Notes: a model not told the origin generated them from the letters alone. Numbered from the stretch's first letter, positions 1 through 6,981 are shown. The stretch is DNA of 10,963 nucleotides from FEN-1297 sp964530445 (GCA_964530445.1 CAZHBJ010000115.1:1-10963), one strand, 5' to 3'. Made by a program: numbers and translations.

Positions 1-16
1 GTATACTAACTACGGC

Positions 17-30
17 AAGTTGCACAACTT
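17..30. repeat. Short inverted repeat (6-bp arms)
   Basis: The arms aagttg (17-22) and caactt (25-30) are perfect reverse complements around the two bases CA. It is the first of three inverted repeats in the gene-free left end (1-203). Alone it is too short to mean much; its interest is its clustering with the two hairpins downstream. No function is assigned. Confidence 0.4.
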
Positions 31-40
31 CAATACCGGG

Positions 41-64
41 CAGTCATAGTCCATACCATGACTG
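41..64. repeat. Inverted repeat (7-bp arms, 10-nt loop)
   Basis: The arms cagtcat (41-47) and atgactg (58-64) pair perfectly and leave a 10-base loop. It lies 15 bases upstream of a stronger hairpin. In RNA or single-stranded DNA it could fold. Function is unknown: it may be part of a palindromic element end, or of the 3' region of a gene lying left of the window. Confidence 0.5.
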
Positions 65-79
65 AAATATGAGGTTTCT

Positions 80-103
80 GTGTCACGGAATGGTCCGTGA
101 CAC
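80..103. repeat. Perfect 10-bp stem hairpin, REP-like
   Basis: The arms gtgtcacgga (80-89) and tccgtgacac (94-103) are exact reverse complements with the loop ATGG. The stem is GC-richer than the surroundings and no T-run follows, so it is not a classic intrinsic terminator. The shape resembles repetitive extragenic palindromes that are mobilised by REP-associated tyrosine transposases, but no transposase is in the window. It lies 100 bases upstream of the first gene, so a role in its leader RNA is also possible. No known riboswitch was recognised. Confidence 0.6.
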
Positions 104-203
104 CCCACTGTTAGAGTTCTGCAATAGACTTGGACAGGTAGGTTCAATAATAAATTTTTACATAACTTCGATTTTATAATTTAAGGAAAAAGATAAAAAC
201 ACT

Positions 204-1037
204 ATGCTGATTGATGTTTTAAAAGAAAGCATCCAGGTAACTCTGCTTGTGCTTTTAATGATGACGGTCGTTGATGTAATTAATGTATGGACTCGAGGCA
301 AGCTTGCTTCAATTTTACATACCTCTTCAAACTGGAAGCAGTATATCGTTACTTCCGTTATCGGTTCAGCACCGGGATGCGTGGGCGCTTTCGCAGGAGT
401 AAGCCTGTATATGCACGGAATGATAAGCTTCGGCGCTATTACAGGCGGAATGCTGGCAACTTCCGGTGATGAAGCTTTTGTTATGCTGGCAATGTTTCCT
501 AAAACTGCAATACTTCTTTTTGTTATTCTTGCTGTAATTGGAATTTTTTCCGGGAAACTAATCGATTTTATCGTAAGAAAATTTAAAATTCAAACATGCG
601 TAGACTGCGAAGTTCCCCAATATCATTCCCATCATAAAGGATATAAACATTATTTAAAAGAACATGTTTGGAACCATATTATAAAACATCACTTATGGAA
701 AATATTTTTATGGACATTCGGCGCTCTTGCTCTGCTTAGTTTCGGATTCTCGCATTACGATCTGCATAAAATAGCATCCCATTACACTTTACTTATTCTT
801 ATCGCAAGCGCAATAATCGGGCTTATACCGGAATCCGGTCCGCATTTAATTTTTGTTACTATGTTTGCTCAAGGCCTAATACCCTTTTCAATTTTATTAA
901 CCAGTTCCATGGTTCAAGACGGACACGGTCTGCTGCCAATGCTGTCATATTCAATTAAAGATTCTATCAAAATCAAAGTTTTCAACTTCGTTTTAGGACT
1001 AAGCATCGGACTTATATTATATTTGATAGGTTTATAA
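204..1037 (+). CDS. Putative heavy-metal/manganese transporter, ArsP_2-like (PF11449) family
   Basis: A 277-residue polytopic inner-membrane protein. It resembles the family named 'putative 10TM heavy-metal exporter' or 'putative manganese transporter'; the substrate has not been firmly shown. Two halves carry related motifs. The first has GSAPGC (54-59) followed by SGDEAFVM (87-94). The second has PESGPH (209-214) followed by VQDGHG (237-242). This suggests an internal duplication with paired metal-binding or gating sites. The connecting stretch contains CVDC (132-135) and eight histidines between residues 141 and 163, a plausible soluble metal-binding loop. The ATG at 204 is preferred because the N-terminus matches the family's start; an AAGGA 16 bases upstream is too far away to be a convincing ribosome site. 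The TonB receptor gene follows after 35 bases. Membership is fairly sure; metal identity and direction of transport are not. Confidence 0.8.
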   Translation: MLIDVLKESIQVTLLVLLMMTVVDVINVWTRGKLASILHTSSNWKQYIVTSVIGSAPGCVGAFAGVSLYMHGMISFGAITGGMLATSGDEAFVMLAMFPKTAILLFVILAVIGIFSGKLIDFIVRKFKIQTCVDCEVPQYHSHHKGYKHYLKEHVWNHIIKHHLWKIFLWTFGALALLSFGFSHYDLHKIASHYTLLILIASAIIGLIPESGPHLIFVTMFAQGLIPFSILLTSSMVQDGHGLLPMLSYSIKDSIKIKVFNFVLGLSIGLILYLIGL

Positions 1038-1072
1038 ATATTTATTCTGTTAAAATGGGTTAGTGAATATTC

Positions 1073-3457
1073 TTGAAACTTATCATTTACATATTTTTTT
1101 GCACATTTACATTTTCCTCAATTTTATTTCCGCAGAACAGAGATATTACCGGAACAGTAAGGGACAGTAGAACTAGCCGCCTATTATCTAATGTTAATGT
1201 TACCATTCCACTATTAGAGATTGGAACTACAACCAACAAAGAAGGGAAATTTAAATTCAATAAAATTCCCGGCGGACTATATGAAATTTTATTTTCATAT
1301 GTAGGATACAAATCATTAAAACTTTCAATTAAAATTGATACTAATTCAATAAAAAGTTTGGAGATAAACTTATCGCCTTCACCAATAAGACTCGGAGAAG
1401 TAAGAGTTTACAGTGCAAAAACAATTTCACCGCTAAATAACATACCTGTTCCTGCTGACGTGGTTTTAAATAATAAAATAAAAAACGGCAACCCGGTTTC
1501 GGTTCCCGATGTATTGAAAAATGAACCCGGGCTTGCACTCGGAAGAGACGGAATCTGGGGAACTCAACTTTCCATTAGAGGACTAAGCAAATCCAGTATT
1601 GTTACCATGATAGACGGCAACAGACTGGAAACAGCTACTGACCTAGCGGCTGCGTTATCTTTAATAGATTTAAACGACGTTAATAGGATTGAAGTTATAA
1701 AGGGAGCTGCTTCATCTTTATACGGCACCGGTGCGCTTGGAGGAATTGTTAATATAATTACAAAATCCGGATCGTTTAATAAAAATTTCAGCATAAAAGG
1801 AAACGCCGCGAGCAGTTACTCAACGGTAAATGATGAAGGAATGGGAAATCTTTCGCTCGAAGCAGACGCTCCCGTTTGGTACGCCCGCATAAATTCTACT
1901 TTAAGAAAAGCAGATAATATAAATACGCCAAGAGGAATTTTAAACAACAGTCAGTATGCCGATAACAATATTTCTTTCTCTGCAGGCGTACTCCCTTTTA
2001 AAAACCATGAAATAAGTTTAAAGTACCAAAATTATTTTGCAAAAAATGTGGGGATTCCAGGAGGTAATTTACTTTTTCCGGCTAATGCTCTTGTAACCTA
2101 TCCGGTCGAACAAAGACAAATGTTCAGCGCCGAATATTCAATTAAAAATATTACACACGCTCTTACCAACTTATCCGCAAAATATTTTTACCAGGATATA
2201 TATCGTGATGTAAAAAATATCCCTTATCTAACCAAATACATTACAACTCCGGCCGGTCTGCCGAACAAAAAAATGATGGTACAGGAAATTACTCCGCATG
2301 CTCATCATTATACAAACGGATTACAAGCTGAATCGAAATGGATTTTAAATGATAACAACTACCTGGTACTCGGCTTTGACGGATGGCAGAGAAATTTGGA
2401 CAGCAGAAGGGAAAAACATATTCTCATCCAGAATGTTGATAAGAACACTCAAACTGTTTTAAGTTCAATAAATCAAGTTATCGGCGAAAGACCGATACCG
2501 GAATCAAAATTTCAAAGCATGGGATTGTATGCACAGGACGAATGGAATATTGTTGCAAATAAATTAAAATTAATTCTCGGCGGAAGAGCTGATAAAATAA
2601 ATATTTCCAATAAACAATTGTACAACCCGGTTTATATAATTGTTAACGGTGTTACAAATAATAATCCTCCGGATAGTTTGCAATGGAATGCAGCTAATAT
2701 TAATAATTATTCATGGAGTGCAAATTTCGGATTATCATATTTATTGCAAAAAGGATTGAGTTTAAATTTTTCGACGGCTCACTCATTTAGATCGCCTTCA
2801 CTTGAAGAAAGATATCAATTTATTGATCTGGGAAATGTAATTGAACTAGGTAATCCTAATTTGAATCCTGAAAAAGGATACTTTTTTGACAGCGGGATAA
2901 AATATTGGAATGACAATCTTTCATTATCTTTCGATTTATTTTATAATTATATAGCTGATCTTGTTGTGCAAAAAAGCGGGATATACGATGGGAGGGCTGC
3001 TTTGATAAATTCGAATGTAGGCAAAGCGGTTTTATACGGATTCGACGGTTCTTTGGATTTTAATTTTTACAAAAATATTATCCTCTACTGCACTGCATCT
3101 TTTGTAAGAGGAAGAAATATAGAAGATAATCTGAACCTGCCGCAAATTCCTCCCTTGAATGGAATTGTAGGAATTAAAGCTCCTGTAACAGAATTTATAA
3201 ATTTTAATTTCTCATCGACAATTTTTTCTGCACAAAACAAGATTGCGCCAGGAGAAATTTCAACTCCCGGTTATGTCTATTTTGATCTTTATTTATCTTC
3301 AAAAGAGTTTTATTTAACCGGAGTTGCTTATCAATTATTTGCAGGTGTTGAAAATCTGACAAATAAAGCATACAGAAATCATCTTGCAACTAACCGCGGT
3401 AGTGTAACGGTAGAACCTGGACGGAATATTTTCATCAAAGCTGTTGTAGGATTTTAA
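1073..3457 (+). CDS. TonB-dependent outer-membrane receptor with N-terminal carboxypeptidase-regulatory-like domain
   Basis: A 794-residue outer-membrane receptor for TonB/ExbBD-driven uptake of a scarce ligand. In order it has: a signal peptide (about 1-21, ending near LFPQN), a CarboxypepD_reg-like beta-sandwich (about 24-102), a TonB-box-like stretch LGEVRVYS (107-114), a plug (about 122-233, with RIEVIKGAASSLYGTGALGG at 205-224), and a beta-barrel ending in a C-terminal phenylalanine as expected for BAM-assembled barrels. HAHH (409-412) falls in the barrel region and could be a metal-contacting loop. The start is a TTG: the only nearby in-frame choice, since TGA at 1064-1066 closes the frame upstream and the TTG gives a complete signal peptide. 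Its position directly after a putative metal transporter suggests a metal or metal-chelate ligand, but siderophore, vitamin or other ligands cannot be excluded. Confidence 0.9.
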   Translation: MKLIIYIFFCTFTFSSILFPQNRDITGTVRDSRTSRLLSNVNVTIPLLEIGTTTNKEGKFKFNKIPGGLYEILFSYVGYKSLKLSIKIDTNSIKSLEINLSPSPIRLGEVRVYSAKTISPLNNIPVPADVVLNNKIKNGNPVSVPDVLKNEPGLALGRDGIWGTQLSIRGLSKSSIVTMIDGNRLETATDLAAALSLIDLNDVNRIEVIKGAASSLYGTGALGGIVNIITKSGSFNKNFSIKGNAASSYSTVNDEGMGNLSLEADAPVWYARINSTLRKADNINTPRGILNNSQYADNNISFSAGVLPFKNHEISLKYQNYFAKNVGIPGGNLLFPANALVTYPVEQRQMFSAEYSIKNITHALTNLSAKYFYQDIYRDVKNIPYLTKYITTPAGLPNKKMMVQEITPHAHHYTNGLQAESKWILNDNNYLVLGFDGWQRNLDSRREKHILIQNVDKNTQTVLSSINQVIGERPIPESKFQSMGLYAQDEWNIVANKLKLILGGRADKINISNKQLYNPVYIIVNGVTNNNPPDSLQWNAANINNYSWSANFGLSYLLQKGLSLNFSTAHSFRSPSLEERYQFIDLGNVIELGNPNLNPEKGYFFDSGIKYWNDNLSLSFDLFYNYIADLVVQKSGIYDGRAALINSNVGKAVLYGFDGSLDFNFYKNIILYCTASFVRGRNIEDNLNLPQIPPLNGIVGIKAPVTEFINFNFSSTIFSAQNKIAPGEISTPGYVYFDLYLSSKEFYLTGVAYQLFAGVENLTNKAYRNHLATNRGSVTVEPGRNIFIKAVVGF

Positions 3458-3480
3458 CATTAATTCCAAACAAGTTATTT

Positions 3481-4356
3481 ATGAATTGGTTTTTATTAGC
3501 AATTATATCAGCAGTCTTTTCAGCAGCCGCTGCAATTTTCCAAAAAAAGATTTTATTCAATATCGAAGCTCTCGATTTTTCACTTATTCTCTCTTTTTTT
3601 AACGTTCTCTTATCAATCCCCTTTTTATTGAACATAAATTATTCGGCGCTTTCTTCCGCGAATTTACTAGTGCTTTATTTTAAATCTATCTTAGGAGCGC
3701 TGGCATTTTTATGCGTTATGCTTTCAATTAAAAACATGGAAATTAGCAAGGCGCTTCCTCTTTTGGCGTTAACACCCGGATTTGTAGCAATATTTGCATT
3801 CGTTTTTATAAATGATTCGCTTTCATTCCTCCAGGTATTCGCAATTTTATTATTACTTTCAGGCACTTATATACTGGAGACCCGTTCCGGACAAAAGTTA
3901 TTTGACCCGTTTAAAGTATTCGTCAAATCGAAGAATCATCACTATGTTGTGCTTGCACTTATTCTGTTCACAACTACTTCAATTATCGACAGGCTTTTGC
4001 TTAAGCAGTATCAATTACCGCCTAATGCCTTTATCGGTTTCCAGCATGTTTTTTTTGCAATAAACTTTTTAATAATCTATTTAATTTTTAAAAAAGATAT
4101 AGGAAGATTATTCAGATTAAAATCTGAATATTTATGGTATTTAATTATTCTTATTTCAATTCTAACTGTAGTATACAGGTATACTGAAATACTTGCAGTA
4201 AAAATTGCCCCCGTTGCAATGGTTTTATCAGTTAAAAGGATTTCTATTTTCTTTGCAGTTTTGATCGGAGGGAAAATATTCAAAGAGAAAAACTTATTAA
4301 TAAAAACAATTGCGGCAGTATTAATCATAGCAGGAATAATTTTGATAACACGCTAA
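3481..4356 (+). CDS. EamA/DMT-superfamily membrane transporter
   Basis: A 291-residue, almost entirely hydrophobic protein with about ten predicted membrane helices arranged as two EamA repeats (about residues 1-132 and 153-290). The ends of the repeats have the usual form: a short charged turn followed by a helix ending GTYIL (128-132) and AGIILI (284-289). KRISIFFAVLIGG (252-264) is characteristic of the second repeat. Family members export or exchange amino acids, nucleotide sugars and other metabolites; the substrate cannot be read from sequence. The ATG lies 23 bases after the TonB receptor stop, so co-transcription with the two upstream genes is likely, although no strong ribosome site is visible. 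The hexamer inverted array downstream may end this transcript. Confidence 0.85.
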   Translation: MNWFLLAIISAVFSAAAAIFQKKILFNIEALDFSLILSFFNVLLSIPFLLNINYSALSSANLLVLYFKSILGALAFLCVMLSIKNMEISKALPLLALTPGFVAIFAFVFINDSLSFLQVFAILLLLSGTYILETRSGQKLFDPFKVFVKSKNHHYVVLALILFTTTSIIDRLLLKQYQLPPNAFIGFQHVFFAINFLIIYLIFKKDIGRLFRLKSEYLWYLIILISILTVVYRYTEILAVKIAPVAMVLSVKRISIFFAVLIGGKIFKEKNLLIKTIAAVLIIAGIILITR

Positions 4357-4383
4357 GTTATTAAGTCATCTTGTGTAAATCTT

Positions 4384-4458
4384 TAATCTTGATCATAATC
4401 TTACTCTTAATCTAAAAAAGATTAAGTAAGATTAAGAATAAGAGCAAGAGTAAGATAT
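4384..4458. repeat. Inverted array of degenerate hexamers (AGANTA type)
   Basis: From the centre (AAAAA, 4414-4418) rightwards, the sequence reads in register as AGATTA, AGTA, AGATTA, AGAATA, AGAGCA, AGAGTA, AGATAT (4419-4458). Leftwards on the other strand it reads AGATTA, AGAGTA, AGATTA, TGATCA, AGATTA (4413 back to 4384). The result is a long imperfect hairpin with a bulge where the right arm has a 4-base unit. A separate exact pairing, 4398-4408 with 4446-4456 (11 bp), offers an alternative fold. It lies between the EamA and OsmC genes and may act as a terminator or be a slippage-generated palindrome; function is inferred only. Confidence 0.6.
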
Positions 4459-4547
4459 AATTACGTAACCTAAATTATTAATTTGAATCTATGTTAGTAT
4501 TTAAGTATCTAACGTTTTATAATTTCAATAGTAATTAAAAAATATTG

Positions 4548-4552
4548 TGAGG
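4548..4552 (+). promoter_or_regulatory. Ribosome binding site that decides the OsmC start
   Basis: TGAGG lies 6 bases before the ATG at 4559. A GTG at 4547 is also in frame, but using it would put this purine-rich site inside the coding region and add four residues (MRLL) not expected in OsmC proteins. Confidence 0.55.
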
Positions 4553-4558
4553 TTATTA

Positions 4559-4993
4559 ATGTCGACTAAAAAAGCATATATAAAACAATTAAAGGGAATA
4601 ACTTTCGTTGGAAAGACAGATTCAAATCACTGGATCACAATGGACGGACCGGAAAATTTCGGTGGAAGCGATGCGGGAATTCGCCCGAAGGAATTAATTT
4701 TGCTTGGTTTAGGCGGATGTACCGGAAGCGATGTTGTCTCTATCCTTTCTAAAAAGAGAGTTAATCTTGATGATTTTGAAATAAATATTGAAACGGAAGT
4801 TTCAGAAGAGCATCCTCAAATTTTTACCAAGCTGCATCTTGAATACGTTTTTTACGGGGAAGATATAAATACCAAAGATGTTGAAAGAGCTATTGAACTT
4901 TCGCAAACAAAATACTGCGGGGTTACTGCTATGCTGGAAAAAACTGTTCAAATTACTCACTCATACAGAATTGAGCCCGAAAAGAAAAATTAA
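4559..4993 (+). CDS. OsmC/YhfA-like family protein (peroxiredoxin-type thiol protein)
   Basis: A 144-residue protein of the OsmC superfamily, small dimeric cytoplasmic proteins; the Ohr/OsmC branches reduce organic hydroperoxides with a cysteine pair. Both expected cysteines are present: Cys54 in LGGCTGSDVV and Cys120 in KYCGVTAML. FGGSDAGIRPKELIL (34-48) matches the conserved stretch before the first cysteine helix. Length is normal. The sequence looks closer to the YhfA-like branch than to classic Ohr, so peroxidase activity is likely in chemistry but the true substrate is open. The start is the ATG preceded by TGAGG. The stop is followed two bases later by the ATG of a methyltransferase gene, which implies translational coupling. 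The 200-base gap upstream suggests that the pair has its own promoter, though no clear one was recognised. Confidence 0.88.
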   Translation: MSTKKAYIKQLKGITFVGKTDSNHWITMDGPENFGGSDAGIRPKELILLGLGGCTGSDVVSILSKKRVNLDDFEINIETEVSEEHPQIFTKLHLEYVFYGEDINTKDVERAIELSQTKYCGVTAMLEKTVQITHSYRIEPEKKN

Positions 4994-4995
4994 AA

Positions 4996-5613
4996 ATGTA
5001 TCCTGATTTTGCTTCAATCAAATCGTCTATTCCGCCGTCTCAATCGGATAAATATTTAAACGAATGGGGCTATGACCTTCTAAAAGAATATTATGAAATG
5101 ATTGAAGCAGCAAATCTTACCGATAAAGAAGCAATATTCGAATTTGCAACGGGATCTGGCAGAATGACTTCTCTGCTGACCCGTCTCAATTTCAAAATTA
5201 TTACCGGAGATATCTCATTCGAGGGAAAATCTGATGCCGAAAAAAGAATTACAAAAAATTATTTTGATAGAGTAAAATATGTAATGCTTAATCTGGAAAA
5301 TATTCCTTTCCCGGATAATTCACTTAAAAATATAGTTTGTGTAAATACACTTCATCATTTAAATAATCCGATTGATTGTGTAAAAGAATTAATTAGAACT
5401 CATTCTTCTTCCGGTAAATTAGTCCTGGCTGATTTTAATGACGAAGGATTTGAAGTAATGGACAAGCTGCATAAGGTTCGGTATCATGACATTCACCCCC
5501 GCGGGAAAATAAATTGGGAAGAAGTAAAAAGTTTAATATTTAGTAGTTATAGCCGGACAGAAGAAATTAAAACGCAGTTAAATATAGGGATAACGGCATA
5601 CAACAAAGGTTAA
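4996..5613 (+). CDS. Class I SAM-dependent methyltransferase (UbiE-like fold)
   Basis: A 205-residue protein with the Rossmann-type SAM fold. Motif I is EFATGSGRMT (49-58), departing from the usual D-x-G-x-G-x-G form in having Ala-Thr where the first glycine is expected, but keeping GSG. Asp72 in ITGDIS is placed to bind the SAM ribose. LENIPFPDNSL (100-110) and VNTLHHL (116-122) match motifs II/III of Methyltransf_11 proteins. The acceptor is unknown; the distinctive C-terminal RYHDIHPRGKINWEEV (162-177) may form the substrate-side cap. It begins two bases after the OsmC-family stop, so the two are almost certainly co-translated and may act on a shared substrate or stress. It is the last forward gene before the convergent stem-loop region. 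Confidence 0.82.
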   Translation: MYPDFASIKSSIPPSQSDKYLNEWGYDLLKEYYEMIEAANLTDKEAIFEFATGSGRMTSLLTRLNFKIITGDISFEGKSDAEKRITKNYFDRVKYVMLNLENIPFPDNSLKNIVCVNTLHHLNNPIDCVKELIRTHSSSGKLVLADFNDEGFEVMDKLHKVRYHDIHPRGKINWEEVKSLIFSSYSRTEEIKTQLNIGITAYNKG

Positions 5614-5629
5614 ATAAATAGTTTTTATT

Positions 5630-5646
5630 CATCCTCTACGAGGATG
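5630..5646 (+). repeat. Stem-loop 1 of convergent array (loop TAC)
   Basis: The stem catcctc (5630-5636) pairs with gaggatg (5640-5646); the loop is TAC. It starts 17 bases after the methyltransferase stop and is followed by a short A-run, so it could help end forward transcripts. It is one of four related palindromes in this gap. Confidence 0.7.
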
Positions 5647-5681
5647 TAAAAAAGAATAGATCAATTCAAATCAACAAAAAT

Positions 5682-5700
5682 AAAACATCTACGATGTTTT
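5682..5700 (+). repeat. Stem-loop 2 of convergent array (loop TAC)
   Basis: The stem aaaacatc (5682-5689) pairs with gatgtttt (5693-5700); the loop is TAC as in stem-loop 1. Its 3' arm runs into a T-rich stretch, so on the plus strand it has the shape of a Rho-independent terminator for the OsmC/methyltransferase unit, though the stem is AT-rich. Confidence 0.68.
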
Positions 5701-5752
5701 TTAATTTAGATTAAAAAATGTAATCACTTTTAAGGATGCTAATTTATTTTTA

Positions 5753-5767
5753 GACCTCGTAGAGGTC
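5753..5767 (-). repeat. Stem-loop 3 of convergent array (inverted orientation, loop GTA)
   Basis: The stem gacctc (5753-5758) pairs with gaggtc (5762-5767). The loop GTA is the reverse complement of TAC, so it is the same element facing the other way. A T-rich tract lies just to its left, which is downstream for transcripts from the reverse-strand gene. Confidence 0.7.
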
Positions 5768-5804
5768 AAATTATTGCTAAGTATAATCCAGCAATTCGGA
5801 CAAT

Positions 5805-5821
5805 AATCCTCGTGGAGGATT
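5805..5821 (-). repeat. Stem-loop 4 of convergent array (inverted orientation, loop GTG)
   Basis: The stem aatcctc (5805-5811) pairs with gaggatt (5815-5821) around GTG, a one-base variant of the GTA loop. It lies 26 bases beyond the stop of the reverse-strand MauE-thioredoxin gene and could contribute to ending that transcript. Confidence 0.68.
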
Positions 5822-5847
5822 CACAAATTTTCTTTCTTTACTTAAGC

Positions 5848-6909
5848 TTACAATTTATTTTTTACACTCAGCAAATTGAATGTTTCGAAATTCCACGCAT
5901 AGACAGGTTTGCCGTCTTTTAAAAGAAAAACAGCAGGCGGAGAACCGCTGATTAAAGAGAAGAAGACATCATCACCAATTACTTTATATTCAAAATTAGA
6001 ATTTATTTTTTTAATGAATGACGGTACTTCACTTTGAGAACCGTACAGCAATAAATATATTTCTGAAAATCTGCTTTCCTTTTCAAGTCTTACCAGCTTT
6101 TTAGCTGTTTCTTTACATGAATTACATTCCATATCAAGAACAGCAAGGATTTTTTCTCCTTTATTTAAAGAAACTTTTTTATTCCCGCTGAAAAGGACAG
6201 GCGAAGAAATAAATTTTGTAAGATACCCGGCAATATCGGGATCGATTATCTTTGGCTTAACATCAACAAACCCGCCGGGAACATTTCCGTTTTTAAATTC
6301 ATCGGAATCTTTAATGTCAATACGGTTATTATTCAATTTCTCTTTGGAATTAAAATAATTACTACCATTCTGCTCATATTCGTTTCCGGCATTTGAATTA
6401 ACAAAGCTTACCGTATTACTTCTCACAGGTGATACTTCAAATACCGCAATGAAAATAATAATAAAAAATGCAGATAAAGCCTGGATGTTGTATTCATTTC
6501 CTTTAGGCTTTAATTTGAGAAAGTAAATAAGCAGTATAATAAGAAAAACATTTTTCAATAATGCTTCCGGCGGAGTCATTTCAATTATCTGCCCAAAGCA
6601 TCCGCAGTTGCCGCCGAATCCTTGTAACAAAATTGTAATTATCAGGTCAAGACTGAATATAGATAGTAAAAATATTGCAAAAGGGATAAAGAAACTTTTT
6701 AAATTATAATTAAGCAGAAACATAATTCCCGTAAAAATTTCCACAACAATTACGAATCTTGCGAGTACAACGATAATCAGCCAGTTTGTTATACCGTGCG
6801 CTAAAAGCTGCATCTCAAAATATTCTATCGGGAATAATTTAACCGATCCTGAAAATACAAATAAAGAACCGATTAAAATTCTAATTAAAATAGATTTACT
6901 AAGCTTCAT
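5848..6909 (-). CDS. MauE/DoxX-type membrane protein fused to a periplasmic thioredoxin-like domain
   Basis: A 353-residue protein in two parts. The N-terminal part (about 1-160) has five or so membrane helices and resembles the MauE/DoxX redox-associated family, with GGNCGCFG (99-106) placing Cys102 and Cys104 in a conserved loop. A polar, Asn-rich linker (about 161-245) leads to a thioredoxin-like C-terminal domain with a CNSC redox centre (Cys262, Cys265) and SPP (323-325) in the cis-proline position, followed by FLLKDGKPVYAW. Known MauE proteins help form disulfides in other proteins; here the membrane part may pass electrons to or from its own attached thioredoxin domain outside the inner membrane. 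That electron route is inference. It is the last gene of the reverse block, 72 bases after the POT-like transporter, and may also have its own promoter. No strong ribosome site is visible. Confidence 0.8.
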   Translation of the reverse strand: MKLSKSILIRILIGSLFVFSGSVKLFPIEYFEMQLLAHGITNWLIIVVLARFVIVVEIFTGIMFLLNYNLKSFFIPFAIFLLSIFSLDLIITILLQGFGGNCGCFGQIIEMTPPEALLKNVFLIILLIYFLKLKPKGNEYNIQALSAFFIIIFIAVFEVSPVRSNTVSFVNSNAGNEYEQNGSNYFNSKEKLNNNRIDIKDSDEFKNGNVPGGFVDVKPKIIDPDIAGYLTKFISSPVLFSGNKKVSLNKGEKILAVLDMECNSCKETAKKLVRLEKESRFSEIYLLLYGSQSEVPSFIKKINSNFEYKVIGDDVFFSLISGSPPAVFLLKDGKPVYAWNFETFNLLSVKNKL

Positions 6910-6981
6910 AAATTATTAAACTGTTCTTATAATTTACCGATTAATATTTATTAACATCATTAACCGAAAGAAATAATCTAA

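Noticed and set aside
101..145. CCACTG followed by GGACAGGTAGG, faintly like parts of a cobalamin riboswitch before a TonB-linked operon
   Set aside because: The B12 box does not align (GGACAGGTAGG against GGAGACCTGCC), and the other conserved helices are not recognisable.
163..180. TAACTTCG (Bacteroidota TAnnTTTG-like) and TATAAT as promoter of the first gene
   Set aside because: Neither has a well-spaced upstream element, and the region is so AT-rich that such matches are common.
4493..4513. Dyad gttag...ctaac upstream of the OsmC gene as an operator
   Set aside because: Only five base pairs with an 11-base AT-rich spacer; expected by chance in such sequence.
4547..4558. Upstream in-frame GTG start for the OsmC-family gene
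   Set aside because: It overlaps the TGAGG ribosome site, which is well spaced for the ATG at 4559, and the extra residues MRLL are not expected in the family.
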